From positions 1-7,411 of the forward strand of contig CAMLMQ010000151.1 in NCBI GenBank assembly GCA_946481135.1: 7,411 nucleotides of DNA, written 5' to 3'. The notes under the pieces are model-generated. The model searched no databases and was not told the origin of the DNA. It saw only the letters and a list, made by a program, of their open reading frames with translations. Shown in pieces: positions 1 through 5,836 of the stretch (position 1 is its first letter; each line of letters starts with the position of its first letter). This DNA is from an uncultured Microbacteriaceae bacterium. Its GTDB lineage: Bacteria > Actinomycetota > Actinomycetes > Actinomycetales > Microbacteriaceae. The position numbers were made by a program, and so were the translations under genes.

Positions 1-428
1 TCATCGAGCAGATGCCGCTCGACGCCGACGAGACCTGGCGGCGCGACAACCTCGTCTCGGCCGAGGAGCTGCTCGCCGAACTCGGTCGACGGTTCACCCT
101 GACCCCCGCGGGCCGCGAGGACCCGTCGGCTCCGGCGGAGGAGTGGACGGTCGACGGCGGCCCCGCGACGGTCGGCGTCATCGCCTCGGTCACGCGATCG
201 TTCTGCGAGGCGTGCGACCGCACCCGCCTCACCGCCGAGGGCACCGTGCGCTCGTGCCTCTTCGGCGACGACGAGACCGACCTGCGAGCGATGCTGCGCG
301 GCGGTGCTTCGGATGCCGAGCTCGCCGACCGCTGGCGCGCCGCGATGTGGAACAAGCAGGCCGGGCACGGCATCGACGCCGCCGACTTCGCGCGGCCCGC
401 CCGGTCGATGGGGGCGATCGGTGGCTGA
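1..428 (+). CDS. moaA: GTP 3',8-cyclase MoaA, C-terminal part (5' end outside window)
   Basis: Radical-SAM enzyme that, with MoaC, converts GTP to cyclic pyranopterin monophosphate, the first step of Moco synthesis in the cytoplasm. Only the last 141 codons are present and the frame is open to the left edge, so the N-terminal SAM-binding CxxxCxxC cluster is not visible. What is seen: the IEQMPLD segment at the fragment start, then the C-terminal iron-sulfur motif CEAC followed by [13 protein letters not shown] (cysteines at fragment residues 68, 71 and 85), which in this family binds the second 4Fe-4S cluster and GTP. The protein ends in the conserved Gly-Gly tail (GAIGG), which in MoaA reaches into the active site. 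The ATG at position 12 is an internal Met, not the start. The TGA at 426-428 lies inside moaD, whose GTG starts at 421. Identification is secure. Confidence 0.97.
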   Translation, partial: IEQMPLDADETWRRDNLVSAEELLAELGRRFTLTPAGREDPSAPAEEWTVDGGPATVGVIASVTRSFCEACDRTRLTAEGTVRSCLFGDDETDLRAMLRGGASDAELADRWRAAMWNKQAGHGIDAADFARPARSMGAIGG

Positions 429-666
429 GTCGTCGAGCGTGCTCGTGCGCTATTTCGCGGCCGCCGCGGATGCCGCGGGTCGTGACGAGGAGATGCTCAC
501 GGTCGGGACGGTGGGCGACTTGAGCGACGCCCTTCTGGCCCGGTACCCGGCGATGGCCGCGGTGCTCGCGAAGGGGTCGTTCCTCGTCGACGGCGTCGTC
601 ACCCGTGACCCCGCGCGCACGATCACGTCTCGCGTCGACATCCTTCCGCCCTTCTCGGGCGGCTGA
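421..666 (+). CDS. moaD: Molybdopterin synthase sulfur carrier subunit MoaD
   Basis: Small ubiquitin-like protein of 81 residues, typical for the family. It carries sulfur as a C-terminal thiocarboxylate and, with MoaE, converts cyclic pyranopterin monophosphate to molybdopterin. The decisive feature is the ending PFSGG, the Gly-Gly tail that MoeB adenylates. The N-terminal strand [14 protein letters not shown] and the late segment [10 protein letters not shown]...DILPPFSGG match the beta-grasp pattern. I chose GTG at 421 because it places the first strand at the usual distance from the N-terminus; it overlaps the moaA stop by 8 nt and has a weak purine stretch (GGGGG at 410-414) six bases upstream, suggesting coupling to moaA translation. 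No in-frame ATG would keep the first strand. Its partner moaE ends 96 nt downstream on the opposite strand, so the two synthase subunits belong to two converging transcription units. Confidence 0.95.
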   Translation: MAESSSVLVRYFAAAADAAGRDEEMLTVGTVGDLSDALLARYPAMAAVLAKGSFLVDGVVTRDPARTITSRVDILPPFSGG

Positions 667-682
667 GCGGGCTCGCGCAGCA

Positions 683-753
683 GGCTTGCTCCGCCGATCT
701 CGCGTTGCTCCGCGAAATTTCCGCGGAGCAGGCGCAGAAGTGCGGAGTAAGCC
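683..753. repeat. 71-nt imperfect hairpin between converging moaD and moaE; possible bidirectional terminator
   Basis: This inverted repeat occupies most of the 96-nt convergent gap. The outer stem pairs 683-694 (GGCTTGCTCCGC) with 742-753 (GCGGAGTAAGCC), 12 pairs with one G-T wobble. The inner stem pairs 706-714 (TGCTCCGCG) with 722-730 (CGCGGAGCA), nine perfect pairs closing a 7-nt loop. Between them 702-704 can pair with 733-735. The unit TTGCTCCGC therefore occurs twice directly (686-694 and 705-713) and twice inverted. Position and symmetry suit a terminator serving both operons, but neither strand shows a T-tract after the stem, so a mobile or REP-like intergenic repeat is an equal alternative. 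The structure is seen; the role is inferred. Confidence 0.6.
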
Positions 754-762
754 CTGGACGGC

Positions 763-1176
763 TCAGAGTCCGACCCACTCGGAGGGTCCGTCGGCGAGGT
801 GCTGACGCTTCCAGATGGGGACGCGCTGCTTGATCTCGTCGACGAGCTTCGCGCACGCCGCGAACGCCTCCGCACGGTGCGGGGCGGCGACGACGGCGAC
901 GAGCGCGACATCCCCGATGCTCAGATGCCCGATGCGGTGGGCGGCGGCGACGCGCAGCCCCGCCTCCGACGCGACCGACGCACAGACGTCGGCGAGGAAG
1001 CGCTCGGCGTCGGGATGCGCCCGATAGTCGAGGCTCGACACGGCCGCGTCGTGGTCGTGGTCGCGGATGACCCCCTCGAACACGACGAGCGCGCCGTCGG
1101 CGTCCGTCAACACTTGGGCTTCGAGCCACGCCCGGTCGATCGGGTCGGTGACGATCAGCGCCACGGGTTCACTCAT
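763..1176 (-). CDS. moaE: Molybdopterin synthase catalytic subunit MoaE
   Basis: Catalytic subunit of molybdopterin synthase, which transfers two sulfurs from MoaD thiocarboxylate onto cyclic pyranopterin monophosphate. The protein has 137 residues, close to family length. Visible signatures in order: GALVVFEGVIRDHDHD (residues about 28-43), SSLDYRAHPDAE, AAAHRIGHLSIGDVALVAVVAAPHRAEAFAAC and VDEIKQRVPIWKRQ. The two lysines of the last motif correspond to the catalytic pair in E. coli MoaE (K119 and K126). The usual WKKE reads WKRQ here. The ATG at 1176 overlaps the end of moaCB by 8 nt and has a strong GGAGG (1182-1186, complement) five bases upstream, which settles the start. It is the last gene of the minus-strand operon; a long hairpin follows its stop. 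Confidence 0.96.
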   Translation of the reverse strand: MSEPVALIVTDPIDRAWLEAQVLTDADGALVVFEGVIRDHDHDAAVSSLDYRAHPDAERFLADVCASVASEAGLRVAAAHRIGHLSIGDVALVAVVAAPHRAEAFAACAKLVDEIKQRVPIWKRQHLADGPSEWVGL

Positions 1177-2155
1177 GTCCGCCTCCGTCGAGTTGGTCGT
1201 GCACGTGCGGCAGCAGCTGCTCGAGCACCGCGAGACCGTCGCGCACGCCGCCCGGGGAGCCGGGCAGGTTGACGACGATCGTCGAGCCGGCGAGCCCGGC
1301 GAGGGCCCGCGACAGCGCCGCCGTCGGGGTCACGGCACGCCCCGCCGCGCGGATCGCCTCCGCGATGCCCGGGAGTTCGCGGTCGAGCACGGCACGTGTC
1401 GCCTCGGGGGTGAGGTCCTGCGGGTGGATGCCGGTGCCGCCCGTCGTGACGACGAGTGCGGGTGCCCCGGCGACCGCGGCGGCGAGGGCCCGCTCGATGT
1501 CGATGTCGGGCACGATGACCGGTTCGTCGACGACGTAGCCGTGGGCCCGCATCCACTCGACGATCACCGGCCCGGTGCGGTCCTCCCGAGTGCCGGCCGC
1601 GGCGCCGGTCGACGCGACGAGGACGACGCCGGCACCCCGAGCCGCGGACGCCGCGGACGCCGCGGGCCCGTGCGACCCGTCGGGAGTCCAGTGCCCGTGC
1701 TTGCCGCCCGTCTTCTCGACGAGGCGGACCTCGCCGAGCACGCAGCCCGGGTCGATCGCCTTCACCATGTCGTGCAGGGTGAGTCCCGCGACGGCCACCG
1801 CCGTGAGCGCCTCCATCTCGACGCCCGTCTTCGCCGTGACGGCGACGGTCGCGCGGATGCCGATCGACGACTGCGACGGCTCGAACTCGACGACGACGGA
1901 GTCCAGCGGCAGCAGGTGCGCGAGCGGGATGAGTTCGCTCGTGCGCTTCGCCGCCTGGATGCCCGCGATCCGCGCGGTCGCGAGCGCGTCGGCCTTCCTC
2001 AGCCCGTCCGAGACGACGAGCGCGACCACGTCGGGGGTCGTGTCGAGGCGTCCCGTCGCGACGGCGACGCGGCGTGTGACGGCCTTGCCGCCGACGTCGA
2101 CCATCCGGGCGCGGCCCTCCGTGTCGAGGTGGGTCAGCCCGCCGGTGTCGCTCAT
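1169..2155 (-). CDS. moaCB: Fused cyclic pyranopterin monophosphate synthase MoaC / molybdopterin adenylyltransferase MogA (MoaB-type)
   Basis: Two-domain protein of 328 residues. Residues about 7-153 are MoaC, which rearranges the MoaA product into cyclic pyranopterin monophosphate: ARMVDVGGKAVTRR, GLRKADALATARIAGI, AAKRTSELIPLAH, GVEMEALTAVAVAGLTLHDM, and the ending VRLVEKTGGKHG. Catalytic positions are kept (K54, H80, D129 and K132, matching E. coli K51, H77, D128 and K131). An Ala/Ser/Gly-rich linker (about 155-176) leads to a MogA/MoaB domain (about 177-320) that adenylates molybdopterin: ASTGAAAGTREDRTGP, PDIDIERAL, VTTGGTGIHPQDLTPEA and NLPGSPGGV. MoaC-MoaB fusions are known from actinobacteria; the two activities are not consecutive steps. 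The ATG at 2155 overlaps the moeA stop (ATGA, 4 nt) with a close GGGAG. The frame stays open upstream into moeA, but that is antisense-style noise. The TGA at 1169 overlaps moaE. Confidence 0.94.
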   Translation of the reverse strand: MSDTGGLTHLDTEGRARMVDVGGKAVTRRVAVATGRLDTTPDVVALVVSDGLRKADALATARIAGIQAAKRTSELIPLAHLLPLDSVVVEFEPSQSSIGIRATVAVTAKTGVEMEALTAVAVAGLTLHDMVKAIDPGCVLGEVRLVEKTGGKHGHWTPDGSHGPAASAASAARGAGVVLVASTGAAAGTREDRTGPVIVEWMRAHGYVVDEPVIVPDIDIERALAAAVAGAPALVVTTGGTGIHPQDLTPEATRAVLDRELPGIAEAIRAAGRAVTPTAALSRALAGLAGSTIVVNLPGSPGGVRDGLAVLEQLLPHVHDQLDGGGHE

Positions 2156-3339
2156 AGCTCCCAGGTTTCCACAGTCGCGCCCGCGGGGAGCTCGGTCGCG
2201 TCCTCGGGGACGTCGAGCAGCACATCGGCGGCGGCGAGCGCGGCGACGAGGTGCGACGACGTGCCGCCGACCTGCTCGACGCGACCGTCGGGCAGAGCCC
2301 GTCCGCGCAGGAACTGCCGCTTGCCCGGCACCGACGTGATCGGCGCCTCGAGCACGCGCGACACCCGGATGCGGTCGGGTAGACCCGCGACGTCGCGCAG
2401 CACCGGTTCGACGAAGAGCAGGAACGAGAGCTGGCTCGACACCGGGTTGCCGGGGAAGCACACGACCGGGATGCCGCGGTAGGCCGCGATCGCCTGCGGT
2501 CCGCCGGGCTGCATCGCGAGCACATCCACCGTCGCGCCGAGCGGTTCGAGCGTCTCGCGCACGACCTCGTGGGCCCCCATCGAGATGCCGCCCGAGGTGA
2601 GGATGAGCTCCGCCTCCGCCGCGACGGCCGCGTCGAGCAGTGCCGCGAAGGCGTCGGCGTCGTCGACGACCCGCCCCTCGAGCACGATCTCGGCCCCGAC
2701 ATCGCGACTCGCGGCGGCGAGCGCGGTGCCGTTCGAGTCGGCGATCTGCCCGGGGCCGAGGGGCTCGCCGGGGGCGACGAGTTCCGAGCCCGTCGAGAGC
2801 ACCGCGACGCGCACCCGCGACCGCACCGGCACCTCGGTGATGCCCGCCGCGGAGAGCGCCGCGAGGTGACGCGGGCCGAGGCGCAGGTCCGCGGGCAGCA
2901 ACTCCTGTCCGGCCCGCAGGTCGGAGCCGACCTCGCGCACGTACGCCCCGGCGGCCCACGCCGATGCGATCGTGACCTGCCCGTCGTCGGTCGCCGTGTC
3001 CTCGACCGGCACCACGGCATCCGCCCCCTCGGGAACGGGGGCGCCCGTCATGATGCGCACCGCCGTGCCCGGGGCGAGCGGGGCGGGTGTCCCCGCGGCG
3101 GCGGCGACCTCACCCGCGACGGGCAAGGCGGCCCCGGGGGCGACGTCGGCGGAGCGCACCGCGAACCCGTCCATTTGCGAGTTGCGGAACGGCGGCAGGT
3201 CGATCGGGGAGGCGACGGCGGTCGCGAGCACCCGCCCGAGCGCCGCCCCCACCGGGATGCTCTCGGCATCCCGGGTGCGCAGCGGCGCGAGCAGCGCGCG
3301 CACGCGTCCCTCGTGCTCGGCGACGGGGGTGCGGGCCAT
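2152..3339 (-). CDS. moeA: Molybdopterin molybdotransferase MoeA
   Basis: Inserts molybdate into adenylated molybdopterin to give Moco. The 395 residues match the family length. Motifs in order: DLPPFRNSQMDGFAV with the active-site Asp57, VRIMTGAPVPEGADAVVPVED (94-114), VLSTGSELVAPG (180-191), GQIADSNGTAL (197-207), LTSGGISMGAHEVV (247-260) and VCFPGNPVSSQ (293-303). Two departures stand out. The Asp of the usual GxxD after SGG(V/I)S is Glu258, and the canonical KPGKP segment reads QPGGP (277-281), losing both lysines. Similar changes may be lineage-wide, so I do not call it inactive. The ATG at 3339 lies 3 nt after the moeB stop with no clear Shine-Dalgarno site, so it probably depends on re-initiation. 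It overlaps moaCB by 4 nt. Only one moeA copy is in the window. Confidence 0.96.
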   Translation of the reverse strand: MARTPVAEHEGRVRALLAPLRTRDAESIPVGAALGRVLATAVASPIDLPPFRNSQMDGFAVRSADVAPGAALPVAGEVAAAAGTPAPLAPGTAVRIMTGAPVPEGADAVVPVEDTATDDGQVTIASAWAAGAYVREVGSDLRAGQELLPADLRLGPRHLAALSAAGITEVPVRSRVRVAVLSTGSELVAPGEPLGPGQIADSNGTALAAASRDVGAEIVLEGRVVDDADAFAALLDAAVAAEAELILTSGGISMGAHEVVRETLEPLGATVDVLAMQPGGPQAIAAYRGIPVVCFPGNPVSSQLSFLLFVEPVLRDVAGLPDRIRVSRVLEAPITSVPGKRQFLRGRALPDGRVEQVGGTSSHLVAALAAADVLLDVPEDATELPAGATVETWEL

Positions 3340-3342
3340 GGG

Positions 3343-4440
3343 TCAGTACCGGGGCAACGACGGGTCGACGCGTGACGCGTAGGCGTCGACGCCGCCCGTC
3401 AGGTGCCGGGCGTTCGTGAAGCCGTTCGCGACGAGGAACTGCAGCACCTGGGCGCTGCGCACCCCGTGGTGGCAGTAGACGACGGTGTCGGCGTCGGAGT
3501 CGAGCTGCGTCACGACGTCGGAGATCTGCCCCATCGGGATGAGCGTCGCCCCGGGGATCGCGACGATCTCGGTCTCCCACGGCTCGCGGATGTCGAGCAG
3601 CACGGGCGGGGTGGCGCTCGCGAGCTCGTCGCGCAGCTGCTCCGGGCTGATGGTGCGGTCGGGGATGTCCACGCGACTCGCGGTCCTCTCCTCGAGCGAC
3701 CCGGGGCGCGGGGCGTCCGGGTCGCGGCGGTATTCGATCTCGCGGGTGCGCCCGCTGAGGGCGTCGTACGCGGCGACGCGGCCGAGCAGCGGCTCCCCGA
3801 TGCCGGTGAGCAGCTTGAGCACCTCGGTCGCCATCATCGATCCGATCACGGCGGGCACGCTCGGCAACACCCCCACGACGTCGCATGTGTCGCCGGTCGT
3901 GGCGTCGCCCTCGTCGGGGAAGAGGTCGCGGTAGTCGACGCCTCGCTCGTCCCACGCGACGCCGACCTGGCCCCCGTAGCCGAGCGCGGAGCCCCAGACG
4001 AGCGGGATACCGCGGATCGCGGCGGCGTCGTTCGCGAGATAGCGCGCGGCGGGGTTGTCGGTCGCGTCGACGACGACGTCGGCGTCGAGCAGCAGGTCGA
4101 AGGTCGCACCCGGCTCGAAGCGCGACTCGACGACCGTGAGGCGCGTCTCGGGGGAGAGGGCGGCCAGTCGTCCGGCGGCGGAGCGCGCCTTGCCGCGGTC
4201 GAGGTCGGCGGGCAGATGCAGCGTCTGCCGGTGCAGGTTCGACAGGCTGACGGTGTCGTGGTCGACGATCGTGATCGCCCCGACGCCGGCGGCCGCGAGG
4301 ATCGGCAGCAGCGCACTTCCGAGGCCGCCCGCCCCGACGACGACGACGTGCGCGTCGGCGAGGCGACGCTGCGCGTCGGCCCCGAACCCGGCGAGGATGC
4401 GCTGCCGCGCGTAGCGAGGCGATCCGGGGTCGACAGGCAT
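3343..4440 (-). CDS. moeB: MoeB/MoeZ-type adenylyltransferase with C-terminal rhodanese domain
   Basis: Activates the Gly-Gly tail of MoaD with ATP and, through its rhodanese domain, probably hands sulfur to it, like mycobacterial MoeZ. It has 365 residues. The E1-like domain (about 1-238) shows RYARQ near the N-terminus, VVVGAGGLGS (34-42), DHDTVSLSNLHRQ (60-72), K84 in DRGKARSA, and DATDN (125-129). The rhodanese domain (about 262-365) shows LLDIREPWE, the active-site loop YCHHGVRS with Cys323, and HLTGGVDAYA before the ending SLPRY. The structural zinc cysteines are absent: CxxC is replaced by DYRD before LFP, and the later pair reads RDPDAPRPG; only Cys186 remains. The start at 4440 is fixed by GGAAGGA at 4448-4454, seven bases upstream. 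Longer in-frame starts add an Arg-rich stretch unlike the family. First gene of its operon. It could also serve ThiS or CysO carriers. Confidence 0.9.
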   Translation of the reverse strand: MPVDPGSPRYARQRILAGFGADAQRRLADAHVVVVGAGGLGSALLPILAAAGVGAITIVDHDTVSLSNLHRQTLHLPADLDRGKARSAAGRLAALSPETRLTVVESRFEPGATFDLLLDADVVVDATDNPAARYLANDAAAIRGIPLVWGSALGYGGQVGVAWDERGVDYRDLFPDEGDATTGDTCDVVGVLPSVPAVIGSMMATEVLKLLTGIGEPLLGRVAAYDALSGRTREIEYRRDPDAPRPGSLEERTASRVDIPDRTISPEQLRDELASATPPVLLDIREPWETEIVAIPGATLIPMGQISDVVTQLDSDADTVVYCHHGVRSAQVLQFLVANGFTNARHLTGGVDAYASRVDPSLPRY

Positions 4441-4447
4441 GTTCCCA

Positions 4448-4454
4448 TCCTTCC
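4448..4454 (-). promoter_or_regulatory. Shine-Dalgarno site of the moeB-like gene
   Basis: GGAAGGA on the minus strand lies seven bases before the ATG at 4440. It is the strongest ribosome binding site of the leftward operon and decides this start over the longer in-frame candidate at 4611. Confidence 0.75.
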
Positions 4455-4524
4455 AGCGTGTCGCGGTGCGCGCTCGCCCGGCTGCCGTGCGGGTGCGGTG
4501 CGGGTCGACCGGGTGGACACGATT

Positions 4525-4594
4525 GCGCGGTTCAGGATGACGGCGCTCGCGTGTCAGGCTCGCACGCCCGCGGGTGACATCTCCTGAACGGCGC
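4525..4594. repeat. Inverted repeat GTTCAGGA/TCCTGAAC in the divergent region; candidate operator or structured leader
   Basis: GTTCAGGA (4530-4537) is exactly mirrored by TCCTGAAC (4582-4589), and GCGC lies one mismatch outside each arm (4525-4528 and 4591-4594). Allowing a 2-nt bulge, the arms extend inward as GGATG against CATC. A smaller nested pair, TGTCA (4552-4556) and TGACA (4575-4579), sits inside. The arm centres are about 52 bp apart, close to five helical turns, which would suit two operator half-sites bound across a loop. If instead transcribed leftward it would form a stem-loop in the 5' leader of the moeB-moeA-moaCB-moaE message. The repeat is seen; both roles are guesses. Confidence 0.45.
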
Positions 4595-4691
4595 AGGGAG
4601 ACGTGGGACATCCGCGCCTCAGGACTCTCGCAGATGCGGCGTAACTAGGGCCAAGGATCCGCATGTGCGGGTTTCGTGCGAGGATGGCGGC

Positions 4692-5093
4692 GTGACGGAG
4701 TTCACCATTCGGCAGGCTGCGGCGCTGCTCGGGGTCAGCGACGACACCGTGCGTCGGTGGGTGGATGCCGGGCGGCTTCCGGCGGGCACGGGCGAGAATG
4801 GACGCCGCGTCATCGCCGGGACCGACCTCCTCCCGTTGCTGCAGGAGTCGCCGGCCGTCTCCGCGCTCGCCGAGGCGTTCCCGCTCGCGACGACGTCGGC
4901 GCGCAACCGCTTCACGGGCATCGTGACGCGCGTGCAGGTCGACGGCGTGATGGCACGGGTCGACGTGCAGGCGGGGCCGTTCCGCGTGGTCTCGCTCATG
5001 ACGCGCGAAGCGGCCGAGGAGCTGGGACTCGCCCCCGGGATGCTCGTCGCCGCGAGCGCGAAAGCCACCGTCGTCACCGTCGAGGCGCTGTGA
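4692..5093 (+). CDS. HTH-TOBE protein, putative molybdate-responsive regulator of the mod operon
   Basis: A 133-residue, two-domain protein. Residues about 4-50 form a MerR/excisionase-like (BldC-like) DNA-binding domain: FTIRQAAALLGVSDDTVRRWVDAGRLP followed by the wing-like GRRVIAGTDL. Residues about 68-131 are a single TOBE (Mop) domain: SARNRFTGIVTRVQVDGVMARVDV, then SLMTREAAEELGL and AKATVVTVE, the pattern that binds molybdate or tungstate in Mop proteins and ModC tails. It is not ModE-like in its HTH. As first gene of the transporter operon, overlapping modA by 4 nt (GTGA), it probably senses cytoplasmic molybdate and controls this operon, perhaps also the divergent one; a storage role is possible. 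I chose GTG 4692, with GAGGA (4680-4684) seven bases upstream and the HTH beginning at once. GTG 4665, preceded by AAGGA, would add nine residues and cannot be excluded. Confidence 0.88.
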   Translation: MTEFTIRQAAALLGVSDDTVRRWVDAGRLPAGTGENGRRVIAGTDLLPLLQESPAVSALAEAFPLATTSARNRFTGIVTRVQVDGVMARVDVQAGPFRVVSLMTREAAEELGLAPGMLVAASAKATVVTVEAL

Positions 5094-5836
5094 GGGTCGT
5101 CGCCGTCGTCGGGCTGGCTCTTCTCGTCGGATGTGCCCCGACCGACGAGCCGAGCGAGACGCCGAGCGGCCGACTGACGGTGCTGGCCGCCGCCTCCCTC
5201 ACGGATGCCTTCGACATCCTCGCGGCGGTGTTCGAGCGGCAGCACCCCGGAGTCGACGTCGTGATCTCGACCGGCGGCTCGTCGGCCCTCGCCGAGCAGG
5301 TGCTCTCCGGAGCCCGGGCGGATGTCTTCGCCGCCGCCGACGAGGCCCCGATGGCGACCGTCGCCGACGCCGGACTCGCGGCGTCAGACGTCGTGTTCGC
5401 GACGAACACCCTCACCCTCGTCGTTCCCGTCGGCAACCCGGGAGGGGTGGCGGGCCTCGACGATCTCGCCGACCCCGCCCTGACGGTCGCGCTCTGCGAC
5501 CCCACCGTGCCGTGCGGCGCGGCGGCGGAGCGCCTGCTGGCGGGCGAGGGCGTGACCGCGAGCGTCGACACGTTCGAGGAGGACGTGCGGGCGGCGCTCA
5601 CCAAGGTCGCGCTCGGCGAGGTGGATGCCGCCCTCGTCTACCGGACGGATGTCGCGTCGGTGGCCGGCGCCGTCGAGGGCATCGTCGTGCCCGAGGCGGA
5701 GGCGATCGTCAACCGCTACCCGATCGCGGTGCTCACCGACGCGCCGAACCCGACGGCGGCGCGGGCGTTCGTCGAGTTCGTGCTCTCCCCCGCCACACGG
5801 GAGGTGCTCGCGGATGCGGGCTTCGGCATCCCGTAG
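5090..5836 (+). CDS. modA: Molybdate ABC transporter substrate-binding lipoprotein ModA
   Basis: Captures molybdate outside the membrane and delivers it to ModB. The 248-residue protein begins with a very short lipoprotein signal: one Arg, a hydrophobic run and the lipobox LVGC with Cys15, followed by a Pro/Thr/Ser/Glu-rich spacer to about residue 27. The mature part carries family motifs: LTVLAAASLTDAF (29-41, containing an oxyanion-binding Ser), STGGSSALAEQVLSGARADVFAAAD (60-84), NTLTLVVPVGNPG, CDPTVPCG (136-143, two cysteines that may form a disulfide), VRAALTKVALGEVDAALVYRTD (166-187, containing the conserved Tyr184) and YPIAVL. GTG 5090 overlaps the TGA of the HTH-TOBE gene by 4 nt with GAGG four bases upstream. 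The 15-residue signal is short with a single positive charge; upstream in-frame starts would lie inside the previous gene and add an Arg/Gly-rich stretch. Confidence 0.94.
   Translation: MRVVAVVGLALLVGCAPTDEPSETPSGRLTVLAAASLTDAFDILAAVFERQHPGVDVVISTGGSSALAEQVLSGARADVFAAADEAPMATVADAGLAASDVVFATNTLTLVVPVGNPGGVAGLDDLADPALTVALCDPTVPCGAAAERLLAGEGVTASVDTFEEDVRAALTKVALGEVDAALVYRTDVASVAGAVEGIVVPEAEAIVNRYPIAVLTDAPNPTAARAFVEFVLSPATREVLADAGFGIP
5800..5804 (+). promoter_or_regulatory. Shine-Dalgarno site of modB, inside modA
   Basis: GGAGG (extended as GGGAGG from 5799) lies nine bases before ATG 5814, within the last codons of modA. It supports the modB start at 5814 and hence a 23-nt gene overlap. Confidence 0.75.

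Larger units (their letters stand above)
4441..4691. promoter_or_regulatory. Divergent control region between the Moco-synthesis operon and the molybdate-transport operon
   Basis: This 251-bp stretch has no convincing gene. It must hold the promoters of both operons because the flanking genes point away from each other. Rightward, TAACTA at 4642-4647 is a possible -10 box; transcription would begin about 4654, leaving a leader of roughly 38 nt with GAGGA before GTG 4692. No good -35 box accompanies it. Leftward, CTGACA (complement of 4552-4557) is a near-consensus -35, but the hexamer 17 bases on (TGAACC) is poor. The stretch also contains an inverted repeat listed separately. Both operons concern molybdate and a DNA-binding TOBE protein is encoded next door, so shared regulation from here is likely but inferred. 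Confidence 0.55.

Noticed and set aside
12..428. moaA starting at ATG 12 as a complete small gene
   Set aside because: The frame is open to the left edge and the residues before this Met match MoaA, so the gene is simply truncated by the window.
1067..2482. A long plus-strand open frame antisense to moaCB and the end of moeA
   Set aside because: Low-complexity translation without motifs; the opposite strand holds recognised enzymes with intact catalytic residues.
1169..2959. A minus-strand frame open from 2959, adding about 268 residues before the moaCB start
   Set aside because: The added part overlaps moeA in another frame and is Arg/Gly/Ala-rich with no motif; the MoaC domain begins right after ATG 2155.
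3403..4587. A long plus-strand open frame antisense to the moeB-like gene
   Set aside because: Mirrors the GC-rich third positions of a gene with complete E1 and rhodanese motifs; low-complexity Arg/Gly/Val/Asp translation.
4525..4594. Moco (molybdenum cofactor) riboswitch in the leader of the moeB operon
   Set aside because: The location is tempting, but I cannot match the conserved Moco RNA core from memory, and a simple inverted repeat is not enough. A covariance search with the Rfam Moco model would decide.
4441..4611. N-terminal extension of the moeB-like gene starting at ATG 4611
   Set aside because: Adds 57 Arg-rich residues unlike any MoeB/MoeZ N-terminus, crosses the inverted repeat, and ignores the strong ribosome site before 4440.
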